From positions 1-56,185 of the forward strand of contig CALXRI010000021.1 of the NCBI GenBank assembly GCA_944390795.1: a stretch of DNA of 56,185 bases. The letters are read 5' to 3'. Origin of the DNA: an uncultured Victivallales bacterium (GTDB lineage Bacteria > Verrucomicrobiota > Lentisphaeria > Victivallales > UBA1829). The first letter of the stretch is position 1. Every line of letters begins with the position of its first letter. The notes beneath the pieces are model-generated. The model was not told the origin of the DNA. It did no database searches and worked only from the letters and a program-made list of their open reading frames with translations. Positions 1 to 8,078 of the stretch are shown here, one piece after another. The translations under genes were made by a program, and so were the position numbers.

Positions 1-17
1 CTGCCGCGCTCCAGCTG

Positions 18-545
18 CAAGGGCCAGTGGCCCTTGACCCCGAGAAAAATGCTCTCGCATTTTTCCGTCTAAAAAAAATAATTTGCAGCGCAAATTATGA
101 TTCGTGCAGGACTCTCAGTCCTGCCGCGTTCCAGCTGCGCAAGCTGGTCGCGCGGAGCGCGAAATCTCCGCCGGCGGCGGTTCCAACCGCTGAAGGACGA
201 GAAGCGAAGCTTCGAGAGCCGCCGGCACAGCGTATGACCTCGGGGGAAAAAACGGAGCTCTCGCGGATACGCATGTGAAAAACATGCAATCTCGGGGAAT
301 GGTCAGAGGCTCTCATGATTATTGATTAGTAAGGAGCCGAAAAAATGCTCTCGCATTCTTTCGGCTCATCTCAATGGATACGCCCGGAGCTCTCGAACTT
401 TTTCACAGAAAAAGTTCTCGTCACTGAGCGGTCTGAACCGCTCCGGGCGGGGGATTTCGCGCTCCGCGCGACCAGCGTTTCGACGCTGGAGCACGACAAG
501 GACCGACGGCCCTTGACCCCGGGAAAAATGCTCCCGCATTTTTCC
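18..545. repeat. Array of at least 16 tandem short hairpins
   Basis: This stretch has no convincing gene and consists almost entirely of tight inverted repeats with loops of 2-5 nt. I can place them at 18-36, 44-65, 78-98, 106-124, 131-147, 148-162, 177-190, 201-213, 271-287, 334-367 (15-bp stem, one mismatch), 395-417 (10-bp stem), 426-443, 457-471, 472-489 (TTCG loop), 497-515 and 522-545. The stem sequences differ, but the words CTCTCG or CTCTC recur in loops and spacers. The block at 18-67 is repeated in slightly diverged form at 497-547. The hairpin next to the Bat gene (522-545) could act as its terminator, but that does not explain the rest. I do not recognise the element. Confidence 0.85.
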
Positions 546-554
546 GTTTCCGTA

Positions 555-3254
555 TCAGTTGGCGGAGATGCCGCGCGGTGTCCAGAGACTCGCGACATCG
601 GCTGCGCGCATCCAGCCTTCCGCGTCGCCGGACCGGATGCGGACCCAGTCCATCCGCCGTTCGCCGATCAGGACCTCCTCGCCGGCCTTAAGTTTCATCT
701 CGACCCGGCCCGACTTCTCGGACGGAAGCGAGTAAACCGGAGCGTTGCGCACCGTGACAAGCGCATATTTTTCATTGTAGGCCGTCATTTTCTGGGAAAG
801 CGCCGCAACGGCGGACCCGGCAATCAGGAAGCATCCCGCAATCAGGAAAATCCGGAACAACACCCGTTTTTCCGCAATCCGCCGGACGCCGAGGCCGGCA
901 AAAATCAGCGCGACCCCGAATGCAAGAAGAAGCATCCACTCGTCCGGGCGCAGGGAATCGCGCAGATAGACCGGAATGTCCGAAGGCGACGCGATCAGAT
1001 ACTTTTCCGGCAGCCCGAGTTTGCGGCGCACGAGATTCAGATTTTCCAGAATGTCCGAATCACGCGGCGCAAGACGGGAAGCGCGCTCATAACAGATCAG
1101 CGCGCGCGGCAGATTGTCCAGCTTGTAAAGACAGTTTCCCATGTTGTAGAGAACATGTGCGGACGGTCTGGATTTTTCCAGGCGCGACGCATAGAACTTC
1201 CCGGCATCCTCGAATTTGCCCGAGTCGTAAGCGGTCATGGCCTCCGCGTCGTTTGTGACCGGAGCCTCCTTCGCAAGAGTGACATCCGCACCGTAAGCCG
1301 GAACGGAAAATGCGATCAGCGCGACGGCAGCAGCACCAAGCCGGGAGAGCGCCTTCACCAGACGCTGCCGGAATTCCGGCGTGAAACGCGTCTCCTGCGA
1401 CGGCATCCACGCGGACTGCGCAATTTCCTCCAGCATGTCAGCGAGTTCCGGCGAGTCCGAACGCACGGCGGAAGCCGCTTCGCACAGATCGCTTCCCGGC
1501 GGAAGATCCGCAAGATCGGCAAGATAGGAGGCGATGTCGCCGGAAACCGAGGAAAGTTCCTGCGGATTCAATGCCTTCAGACGGGCGATGAGTTCGCATC
1601 TGCGTTTCTTCGCCGCGTTCCGCCGGAGAATCGACGGATCGTTTTCCAGAGTCTTGCGACGGAAGTGGACGATCTCGCAGACGATCCAGAACAGAAGTCC
1701 GAGAATGACCAGAGGCACTCCCGTGAACAGCGCATTCCGATAAAGCGGCATCCGCACGCCGGAACGATCCAGTTTCTTGAGATAGAGAATTTCCTCGGGC
1801 CTGCGCCGCTCGGGTTCGCCCGCTTCCGTCGCCGGGACGGACGGCGCGATATAATCGGCCGCAACAGACGCGGCGGAATAGGAGCCCTGTTCAATGTTCA
1901 GTTTCCGGCTGAACGACTGCGTCTCGTATTTCCCCGTTTCGGGATTGAACGTGGCATACGGAGGAAGCACAAGATTGTCTTTTCCGGTGTCGAGCCGTTC
2001 CGTCGGAATCAGGATGTAGCGGACCTCCGCGGAATTGACGCTCTTTTCGATTTCAGGCGGATAAATGCGGTATCCTTTCAAGTCCAGCGTCTGGGCGCGA
2101 AGCGTGTCGAGCGAGCCCGTCCCGCGGAATTTGATCCGGAGCGTAACGGGTTCGCCGGTCTTGTAAGGCGGGGGAGTGATTTCGACTTCCGAACGCCAGG
2201 ACCCGACCAGTCCCGTGAAAAACATGTCCTTCGGAGGCGGCGGAAGCGCCTTTACCGAAATCGTTGCGGGTTCCGTCTGAAGCGTGCGGGCGATTTCACG
2301 GTCGCGGGAGAAGAAACTCCCCCCGAAAAAGTCGTCGAACAGCGAATCCGCGCGGGAGGGGCGGTCGTCCGGAACAACCAGCGCGCCCTGCGTCACGGTG
2401 GAGACTTTCATTTCTCCCGCCGCGATCGGGCGGAAAGCGGTCTGGAAGGAATACACTTTATAAAGGCGGCCGTCGACCTCGGCGGTGGTCTCCGTCGGAC
2501 GGTCGAAGTTCGGATTCTGATCGTTCACGCTTTTATAGTCCTTGAGCACTGCGCCGTCCCGCTCGCCGAAATTCACCGTCGGCCAGGACAACTGCGCCCG
2601 GACGCCGTGAAGGATGTAGACATTGATCCGAAGCGGAATCTCCTCGCCGATGTAATACTCCTTCCGGTCGGAGACAATCGATGCGCGGGCGAACATCGCC
2701 TCGTCCAGGGTAACGCCACCCTGCGCGGACTTCTCCTGTTCCTGTCCGGACGGATTCCGAGCCGGAGGCGCACTCCGGCGGGAACGCCGGGAAGGTGCGG
2801 GCATTCCGCGCAGACGCGGCGTCGGAAACGCATTGCGGAGCCCAGCGTTTGCCTGCGGAGAAGCAGGAGTCGGCATGACCGCCTGAAATTCAACAGGCTT
2901 CGTGCGTTCCTTGCTGTGTGTCAGGCGCAGGGAGGGAATCGTGTACTTCCCCTCCTTTTCCACGGTGAACGGAATGCCGAGCTCATAAACCGAGGAGCGG
3001 CGCCCGTTTATGATGCTGATGCTCCGGCTGCTGCTGGAGCCGTTTCCCCAGCGCAGACCGTCGATTTCCGGAAGGCGGCTCCGGACCTGGTTCGCGGCGC
3101 CGTCGTTGGAACGGATCACCAGCTGAGCAGGAACGCCGACCTGTACCGGATTCGGGGTGACAAAAACCTCCACCTTCTCCGCCGCGCAGAGAAGCGCCGC
3201 GCCGAGGGAAAGTCCCAGTATCAGAATTCCTTTTCTCCATTGCTGCTGCAACAT
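555..3254 (-). CDS. BatD-BatE fusion, aerotolerance protein
   Basis: This 899-residue protein joins two Bat components. An N-terminal signal sequence is followed by a BatD-like (oxygen tolerance) periplasmic region to about residue 480, with its beta-rich opening after the AAEKVEVFVTPNPVQVG stretch, and a membrane segment near 495-515. After a cytosolic linker and a second hydrophobic segment near 640 come TPR repeats (about 665-760, motif YNMGNCLYKLDNLPRALICYERA), two membrane segments and a C-terminal bacterial SH3 domain, which is the BatE layout. The ATG at 3254 is preferred over the GTG at 3260 because GGGAG lies 9 nt upstream of it. The gene follows the BatB-BatC gene by about 20 nt, so the two are co-transcribed. 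Bat proteins are linked to envelope stress and oxygen tolerance in Bacteroides and Leptospira; the exact role is unproven. Confidence 0.85.
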   Translation of the reverse strand: MLQQQWRKGILILGLSLGAALLCAAEKVEVFVTPNPVQVGVPAQLVIRSNDGAANQVRSRLPEIDGLRWGNGSSSSRSISIINGRRSSVYELGIPFTVEKEGKYTIPSLRLTHSKERTKPVEFQAVMPTPASPQANAGLRNAFPTPRLRGMPAPSRRSRRSAPPARNPSGQEQEKSAQGGVTLDEAMFARASIVSDRKEYYIGEEIPLRINVYILHGVRAQLSWPTVNFGERDGAVLKDYKSVNDQNPNFDRPTETTAEVDGRLYKVYSFQTAFRPIAAGEMKVSTVTQGALVVPDDRPSRADSLFDDFFGGSFFSRDREIARTLQTEPATISVKALPPPPKDMFFTGLVGSWRSEVEITPPPYKTGEPVTLRIKFRGTGSLDTLRAQTLDLKGYRIYPPEIEKSVNSAEVRYILIPTERLDTGKDNLVLPPYATFNPETGKYETQSFSRKLNIEQGSYSAASVAADYIAPSVPATEAGEPERRRPEEILYLKKLDRSGVRMPLYRNALFTGVPLVILGLLFWIVCEIVHFRRKTLENDPSILRRNAAKKRRCELIARLKALNPQELSSVSGDIASYLADLADLPPGSDLCEAASAVRSDSPELADMLEEIAQSAWMPSQETRFTPEFRQRLVKALSRLGAAAVALIAFSVPAYGADVTLAKEAPVTNDAEAMTAYDSGKFEDAGKFYASRLEKSRPSAHVLYNMGNCLYKLDNLPRALICYERASRLAPRDSDILENLNLVRRKLGLPEKYLIASPSDIPVYLRDSLRPDEWMLLLAFGVALIFAGLGVRRIAEKRVLFRIFLIAGCFLIAGSAVAALSQKMTAYNEKYALVTVRNAPVYSLPSEKSGRVEMKLKAGEEVLIGERRMDWVRIRSGDAEGWMRAADVASLWTPRGISAN

Positions 3255-3275
3255 TGTCACTGTCTCCCGTTGTAA

Positions 3276-5687
3276 TTACCAGTCTTTTTCGACCGGACGG
3301 ATGCCGCGGGCGCGTTTCATACGGTCCTTGAGTTCATCCTTCAGAAGTTTTTCGTCATTGGACATCAAGTCAAGCAGGGCACGAGCCTGATTCCTGTCAA
3401 TGTCCTTATTGTCATCTTCCTCCTGCGGCCGGGGCTGTTCGCCCGACTCTTTCGGAAGTTCACGATCCTTGTTCTGATCCTTCTGATCCTTCTGATCTTT
3501 CTGATCTTTCTGATCTTTCTGATCTTTCTGATCTTTCTGATCCTTCTGATCCTTCTGATCCTTCTGATCCTTCTGATCCTTCTGATCCTTCTGATCTTTC
3601 TGATCCTTGTTCTGATCGGACGAACCGCCAAGCTGCTCCAGAGCTTTCTTCAGATGTTCTTCCGCCTCTTTGCCTTTGTTTTCCTCCTGAGCCTGACGAG
3701 CCTTGTCAAGTTCCTCTTTTGCTTTCTTCGCCTGATCTTCCAGATTTTTCTGATTCAGCTCCCGAGCCTGATCCTGCAACTTCTGCGCACTTTCACGGGC
3801 TTTTTCCGTCTGTTGTTTGGCCTGATCCTGCTGGTTCTGCTGCTGATCCTGCTGATCCTTGTTCTGCTGCTGATTCTGCTGTTGATCCTTGTTCTGCTGC
3901 TGATCCTGCTTCTGCTGATTCTGCTGCTGATCCTGCTTCTGCTGATTCTGCTGCTGATCCTTGTTCTGCTGCTGATCCTGCTTCTGCTGATTCTGCTGCT
4001 GATCCTTGTTCTGCTGCTGATCCTGCTTCTGCTGATTCTGCTGCTGCTGATTCTGCTTCTGCTGATTCTGCTGCTGATCCTTGTTCTGCTGCTGTTGCTG
4101 ATTTTTCGCCTGCTGCGTATTGTTCCGCGCCTCCTGCTGCTGTTTCTTCAGCTCCTCAATCTTCTTTTTCAGCTCCTCGGCCTTTTTCCGGTCGATGAGA
4201 AGAAGCTGCTGATTCCTGGAAACGGAGGAGGAATCGGCGCTCTCGCGCAGCGCTTCCTTGTAAATATCCTGCGTGGCGGCAATCTGCTTCAAGGTCTGAT
4301 CGACCTCCTGCAATGCGGCGTCAAGCTGCTGGGCGGCAAGTGTCCGCTGCGCCTTGTCAAAGACGGAGCGAGCCTGCTGATGATGAAGAACCCCGAGATT
4401 CTGATAGGATTTCGCACGGACTTCCCGATTGTCTCCGGCGCTTCCGATCGCCTGTTCATAACGCGTCAGAGCCTTCTGCGCATCTTTTTCCTCGGACTGC
4501 GCCTTCAATCCTTCGTTGTAGAGTTCCACCGGCGTGGCATCGGATTTCTCCTCGACGGCCGCAGGCGCGGTCTCTTGAGCGGAGGGAGCCGTTTCGGGAC
4601 TCGGAAGCGGCGCATCCTCCGCGCCGAAGGAATGCAGTCCGGCGAAAAGAAGTCCGAAAAGAAGGAGACATCTTGCCGCAGACGCGCTCATCCGCTTTTC
4701 CGAGAGACAGAACCAGAGGCAGAGAAGCAGGAACGCTCCCGCAAGCGGATAGACGGGCCGCTCGATCGGGCGCGTCTGCTTGCCGCTGTCGATCTTCTGT
4801 CTGGCGAGCTTCCCGATGCGCGCTTCAAGGCGGTTGAGCCCGGAATCGGTCGTTGTGGACCGGACATAGATTCCGCCGGTTTTCTGCGCAAGGGAGCTCA
4901 GGGCGCGCTCGTTGAGCGGACTCTTCACCGGATTTCCCTGCGCATCCTTCAGCGTGCGGAGTCCGCCGTTTTCAGACGGGACCTGAATCAGCGACGGCTG
5001 GGACGGATCGCCGATGCCGGCGACAAAAAGCGGAATCTTCAGCTTGACGATCTCGCCGACGGCCTTGCCGGAATCGCCGTACAGCTCGTCGCCGTCGGTA
5101 ATGAGAAGAACCGCGCGATGAGAGGTTTCCGCCGCGCGGAATCCCTTGACCGCCGTGGCAAGCGCCTGTTCAATATTGGTGCCGCCGACGGGAATCGTAT
5201 CGGTGGAAAGATCGTTGAGCGAAGCCAGAAAACTGGTTTTGTCAATGGTCAGCGGACATTCGAGAAACGCCTGTCCGGCAAAGGCGATCAATCCGAAACG
5301 GTCGCCGGGATTGCGTTTCACCAGCTCGCGGACCAGCCATTTTGCGTGTTCGAGCCGGGAGGGGCGCACATCCTGGGCAAGCATGCTGCGCGACGTGTCG
5401 AACACCACCATGATGTCGCGTCCCTGCCCCGTATAGGGCTGAATGCTGACACCCCAGGAGGGACGCGCCGCCGCAACAAAAAGAAGAACCAGCGCACCGG
5501 CGAGAATCACGGCGCGCCAGAAACGGCGGGATCCGGACACGGAGGTGTACGAGGGATCTCCGGCGCGCTTTCCGAGAAAACGCCTCAGAAGCGTGTGGCG
5601 CCTCCGCCATCCGAAATGAAATACAAGAAAAAACAACGGCAGAACCCAGAACAGGTTCCAGAGAATTTCTCCATTCAAAAAACGCAT
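3276..5687 (-). CDS. BatB-BatC fusion: vWFA protein with TPR and Gln/Asn/Lys-rich tail
   Basis: The 803-residue protein starts with two membrane segments (about 10-27 and 58-76). A von Willebrand A domain follows with an intact MIDAS: DTSRS, the threonine in PVGGTN, and the aspartate in TDGDE. Two more hydrophobic segments near 318-360 lead into a TPR-like region (about 390-480), as in BatC. The rest is highly charged low complexity: Gln/Asn/Lys repeats at roughly 520-640 and a (Asp-Gln-Lys)n run near 695-745, then a short ordered C-terminus. Normal BatB and BatC are separate proteins. BatA, MoxR and DUF58 genes, which usually precede them, are not upstream here. The start at 5687 has GGGGGAG about 9 nt upstream. 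It is the first gene of a two-gene operon with the BatD-BatE fusion. Confidence 0.85.
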   Translation of the reverse strand: MRFLNGEILWNLFWVLPLFFLVFHFGWRRRHTLLRRFLGKRAGDPSYTSVSGSRRFWRAVILAGALVLLFVAAARPSWGVSIQPYTGQGRDIMVVFDTSRSMLAQDVRPSRLEHAKWLVRELVKRNPGDRFGLIAFAGQAFLECPLTIDKTSFLASLNDLSTDTIPVGGTNIEQALATAVKGFRAAETSHRAVLLITDGDELYGDSGKAVGEIVKLKIPLFVAGIGDPSQPSLIQVPSENGGLRTLKDAQGNPVKSPLNERALSSLAQKTGGIYVRSTTTDSGLNRLEARIGKLARQKIDSGKQTRPIERPVYPLAGAFLLLCLWFCLSEKRMSASAARCLLLFGLLFAGLHSFGAEDAPLPSPETAPSAQETAPAAVEEKSDATPVELYNEGLKAQSEEKDAQKALTRYEQAIGSAGDNREVRAKSYQNLGVLHHQQARSVFDKAQRTLAAQQLDAALQEVDQTLKQIAATQDIYKEALRESADSSSVSRNQQLLLIDRKKAEELKKKIEELKKQQQEARNNTQQAKNQQQQQNKDQQQNQQKQNQQQQNQQKQDQQQNKDQQQNQQKQDQQQNKDQQQNQQKQDQQQNQQKQDQQQNKDQQQNQQQNKDQQDQQQNQQDQAKQQTEKARESAQKLQDQARELNQKNLEDQAKKAKEELDKARQAQEENKGKEAEEHLKKALEQLGGSSDQNKDQKDQKDQKDQKDQKDQKDQKDQKDQKDQKDQKDQKDQKDQKDQNKDRELPKESGEQPRPQEEDDNKDIDRNQARALLDLMSNDEKLLKDELKDRMKRARGIRPVEKDW
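3475..3610. repeat. In-frame 9-nt tandem repeat coding for (Asp-Gln-Lys)n
   Basis: About fourteen copies of the 9-nt unit TGATC(C/T)TTC (plus-strand reading) lie head to tail inside the BatB-BatC gene. The units fall in blocks of identical third-base variants (two C, five T, several C, one T), which suggests recent slippage or unequal exchange. Because the unit is a multiple of three, copy-number change keeps the reading frame. Confidence 0.9.
3826..4112. repeat. Gln/Asn/Lys/Asp-rich coding repeats
   Basis: CTGCTGATCCTT and CTGCTGATTCTG words (plus-strand reading) repeat irregularly in units of 12-30 nt within the BatB-BatC gene. They encode QQQNKD and QQNQQKQD blocks. This is a different repeat class from the 9-nt array at 3475-3610. 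Confidence 0.85.
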
Positions 5688-5805
5688 CTTGCGGAACTCC
5701 CCCGTTTACGGTTGACATTGCATGATCTTTTCCAACGTTAGCGATAGACACGATGGAAAGGAGAATGTTCCCGCACACGGAGGAAAAAAAGAGGCGCAAA
5801 TACGT

Positions 5806-6135
5806 TCAGCTGAAGCAGACGTCCACATCGCTGCGGCACATCAGCACCTGGCTGATCTCGCCTTTCAGGAACGCGGCGAATCCCTCGATCCGCTCCGGCT
5901 GATCGACGATTTCGATGATGACGGGACGCATCACCTGCATGTTGATGATTTCCGGGGACTTGACGGGATCGTTCAGATAGTATCCGCCGTTTCCGCGGAT
6001 CACCGTGGCGCCCGCGATCCCGCGCTCGCAGGCCCGGCAGACGATCCATTCGCACAGCGGCTGGTCGTCCTTCATCCTGCGTTCGGGGATGTAGATTTTC
6101 AGAATCTGAGCCTTGGATTGAAATACCGACGCCAT
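5806..6135 (-). CDS. DUF190 family protein (PII-like fold)
   Basis: A 109-residue cytosolic protein with the DUF190 pattern: an opening strand (QILKIYIPE), then a CEWIVCRACERGIAGATVIRG helix-turn and the IVDQPERI stretch near the C-terminus. DUF190 proteins have a ferredoxin-like PII/CutA-type fold and are thought to bind small ligands; several sit beside fluoride channels, but no crcB gene is visible here. The start at 6135 is supported by GGAAAGGAGG six bases upstream. It lies 33 nt after rdgC on the same strand and is probably co-transcribed with it. Confidence 0.75.
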   Translation of the reverse strand: MASVFQSKAQILKIYIPERRMKDDQPLCEWIVCRACERGIAGATVIRGNGGYYLNDPVKSPEIINMQVMRPVIIEIVDQPERIEGFAAFLKGEISQVLMCRSDVDVCFS

Positions 6136-6168
6136 GACGGGCCTCCTTTCCCTGCAATGAAAATGCGG

Positions 6169-7266
6169 TTACAGCGATTCGCGTTCCTCCGCCCATTTCC
6201 GGATGTCTTTTTCCAGAGCGGGACGCCCGGATCCCATAAGCGTGGTCGCGAAAAGCCGGAAATATTCCTCCAGAGCGACATGCAGCGTGTGAAGGAATCC
6301 GACACGTTCCTCGAAGCGGGCGTTGAGCTCCATCTCCTCGCCTTCCGGAAGATTCAGCCCCGTCATCGTGAAGTTGTCCGCGTCGAATGTGAAGGTCCAG
6401 CGCTCCGAATCCCCGCGGGCGAGCAGGATCTTCGCCTTCTTGAGCTTCTTGCCGACGGCGAGCGCGGCCTTGGCCTCCGCGGAAATCTGCGGACATCCCT
6501 TCTTGAGCACGCTTTCGGTCGCGCCGCGCGCCTCGTCGGAAGCGAAGGCGAACGAGAGCGGTCCCTCGACAATCAGATGGAACTCTCCGAGGTCTCCGAT
6601 CTTGAGCCTCCCTTCGCTGGTCTCCGCGTGATACCAGAGCCAGGTGAGGAAATCGCGCCCGGGAACGGCCTCGCCTTCGTCGCGCCCGTTGAAGGAGAGA
6701 CGCGGGAGATCCACGTCGGAAGCGCGGAAAAGCTTGACCATCAGTTCCGGAATCGTGACGGGAACGGGTTCGATCTCCATCGCGCGCGCAAACTCCGCCG
6801 CAATCGTGTCGAAACCGGAAAGGGAGGCGCTTCCGACATACATCACATTCAAGGCGCGGTCCACGATGATCGGCGTGGCGGAAATCGTCGGGGGCATCTT
6901 CATCAGATTCCGCTCGACGGCATCCTCCTTGATCCGCTTGCGTTCGGCTTTCGGCACCGTAATCATGTTGTTCGCCTGCATGTAGGCGAGCTCCTCCTTC
7001 CGGCAGATCGCCTTCAGAAGCTGGGCGGGAATTTTCCGTTCCGCCTTGCGCAGGTTGACATAGAGGTGGCCGCCGCAGATGGAGGTCGTTTCGCTGATCT
7101 CGCTTTCCAGAAGATGGCGTCCGCTGACCCAGCCGACCGTGGGTTCGTCCTTGACGTCGTCGAGCCGTCCCGCGCTGTATTTCGCAAGACGCTCCAGAAA
7201 ATCGTCGGGCAGTTTCTCGCCGAGCGTGCATATCATCAATGCGGTGCTTCCGCTTTCAAAAGGCAT
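6169..7266 (-). CDS. rdgC: RdgC-like recombination-associated protein
   Basis: A 365-residue protein whose N-terminal two thirds follow the RdgC layout: a GWVSGRHLLE stretch, then GGHLYVNLRKAERKIPAQLLK, an ERKRIKEDAVERNLMKMPP helix, and IIVDRALNVMYVGSAS. RdgC forms a ring around double-stranded DNA and limits RecA loading in Proteobacteria. The E. coli protein is about 300 residues, so this one is longer at its C-terminus. Translation probably starts at the ATG at 7266, which has AAGGAG upstream; an in-frame upstream extension lacks such a site. A TTGCCG-17-TATATT promoter lies upstream. The family call rests on motif recognition only. Confidence 0.7.
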   Translation of the reverse strand: MPFESGSTALMICTLGEKLPDDFLERLAKYSAGRLDDVKDEPTVGWVSGRHLLESEISETTSICGGHLYVNLRKAERKIPAQLLKAICRKEELAYMQANNMITVPKAERKRIKEDAVERNLMKMPPTISATPIIVDRALNVMYVGSASLSGFDTIAAEFARAMEIEPVPVTIPELMVKLFRASDVDLPRLSFNGRDEGEAVPGRDFLTWLWYHAETSEGRLKIGDLGEFHLIVEGPLSFAFASDEARGATESVLKKGCPQISAEAKAALAVGKKLKKAKILLARGDSERWTFTFDADNFTMTGLNLPEGEEMELNARFEERVGFLHTLHVALEEYFRLFATTLMGSGRPALEKDIRKWAEERESL

Positions 7267-7315
7267 GACAGAATCTCCTTGTTCTTGAGTGATCCGGGTT
7301 TCTCCCGCAGGGGCT

Positions 7316-7344
7316 AATATAACCATGTTTCCGGTTTTCGGCAA
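7316..7344 (-). promoter_or_regulatory. Promoter of rdgC-DUF190
   Basis: On the minus strand TTGCCG and TATATT are separated by 17 nt. A 7-bp inverted repeat with a two-base loop (TTCGGCAAATGCCGAA, 7337-7352) overlaps the -35 box and could be an operator. Confidence 0.6.
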
Positions 7345-7384
7345 ATGCCGAAGGAATATTTTTTTCAAAAAGAAAACCCGCGCC

Positions 7385-7412
7385 TTGTCAAACAGGGAAA
7401 ATGCGCTACATT
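7385..7412 (+). promoter_or_regulatory. Promoter of rdgB
   Basis: TTGTCA and TACATT are separated by 16 nt, about 45 nt before the rdgB start. It is divergent from the rdgC promoter. Confidence 0.5.
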
Positions 7413-7457
7413 AATTCCGGAGAAAAACAAATCTTTATTCAAGCAGGGAGTGAAATC

Positions 7458-8078
7458 ATGCTTCAGATACTTGCCGCCACATCGAACAAGCACAAAGTCG
7501 AAGAGTTCCGCGCCGCCTTCGCGCCGCTGCTCTCCCGCATGGAAATCCTGACCGCGGACGACATCCGCGGCTATCCGGAAATCCAGGAAACCGGCACATC
7601 CTTCGAGGAAAACGCCGACATCAAGGCGCGCGAAGCCTCCGCCTACGCCGACATGCCCGCATTCGCGGACGATTCCGGACTCGAAGTTGCGGCGCTCAAC
7701 GGCGCGCCGGGGATTTTCTCCGCCCGTTACGCCGGAGATCACGCCAGCGACGCCGAGCGCATCCGGAAGCTTCTGGACGAGATGAAAGGCAAAACCAACC
7801 GCCGCGCGCGTTTTGTCTGCGTGATCGCCCTGGCATACCGGGGCACAAGCGTCAAGACCTTCCGCGGCGAAGTCAACGGCACGATCATCGACGAACCGCG
7901 CGGCGCCCACGGCTTCGGCTATGATCCCGTCTTTGTGCCCGACGGATATGACAAAACCTTCGGCGAGCTCGGCCCCGAAGTCAAGGACAAGATCAGTCAC
8001 CGGGCGAAGGCGCTGGAAAAAATCGTCGCCTTCATCAGGGAAGAGCTGGATTCCATGGACGATTTTGAATTCGAATGA
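7458..8078 (+). CDS. rdgB: dITP/XTP pyrophosphatase (HAM1/RdgB family)
   Basis: This 206-residue enzyme hydrolyses non-canonical purine triphosphates such as dITP and XTP to monophosphates and so keeps deaminated bases out of DNA. Family signatures are present: ATSNKHKVEEF at the N-terminus, TGTSFEENADIKA, FADDSGLEV, the GAPGIFSARYAG nucleotide-binding stretch, and HGFGYDPVFVPDGYDKTFGEL, with KISHRAKAL near the end. Length matches the family. The ATG at 7458 has GGGAG 7 nt upstream; an earlier in-frame ATG at 7401 lies in the promoter region and lacks a ribosome site. The stop overlaps the next gene by 4 nt. Confidence 0.95.
   Translation: MLQILAATSNKHKVEEFRAAFAPLLSRMEILTADDIRGYPEIQETGTSFEENADIKAREASAYADMPAFADDSGLEVAALNGAPGIFSARYAGDHASDAERIRKLLDEMKGKTNRRARFVCVIALAYRGTSVKTFRGEVNGTIIDEPRGAHGFGYDPVFVPDGYDKTFGELGPEVKDKISHRAKALEKIVAFIREELDSMDDFEFE

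Noticed and set aside
18-545. CRISPR array
   Set aside because: The units are unlike palindromes of varying length with no constant repeat and no equal spacers; no cas gene is near.
345-3275. A 976-codon open frame on the plus strand across the BatD-BatE gene
   Set aside because: Rich in Arg, Pro and His with no domain; it is the antisense shadow of the BatD-BatE fusion, favoured by the high GC content.
3654-5741. A 695-codon plus-strand frame with extreme Leu/Ile repeats resembling membrane helices
   Set aside because: It is the antisense of the Gln/Asn/Lys repeats in the BatB-BatC gene; the pseudo-membrane look comes from the repeat codons.
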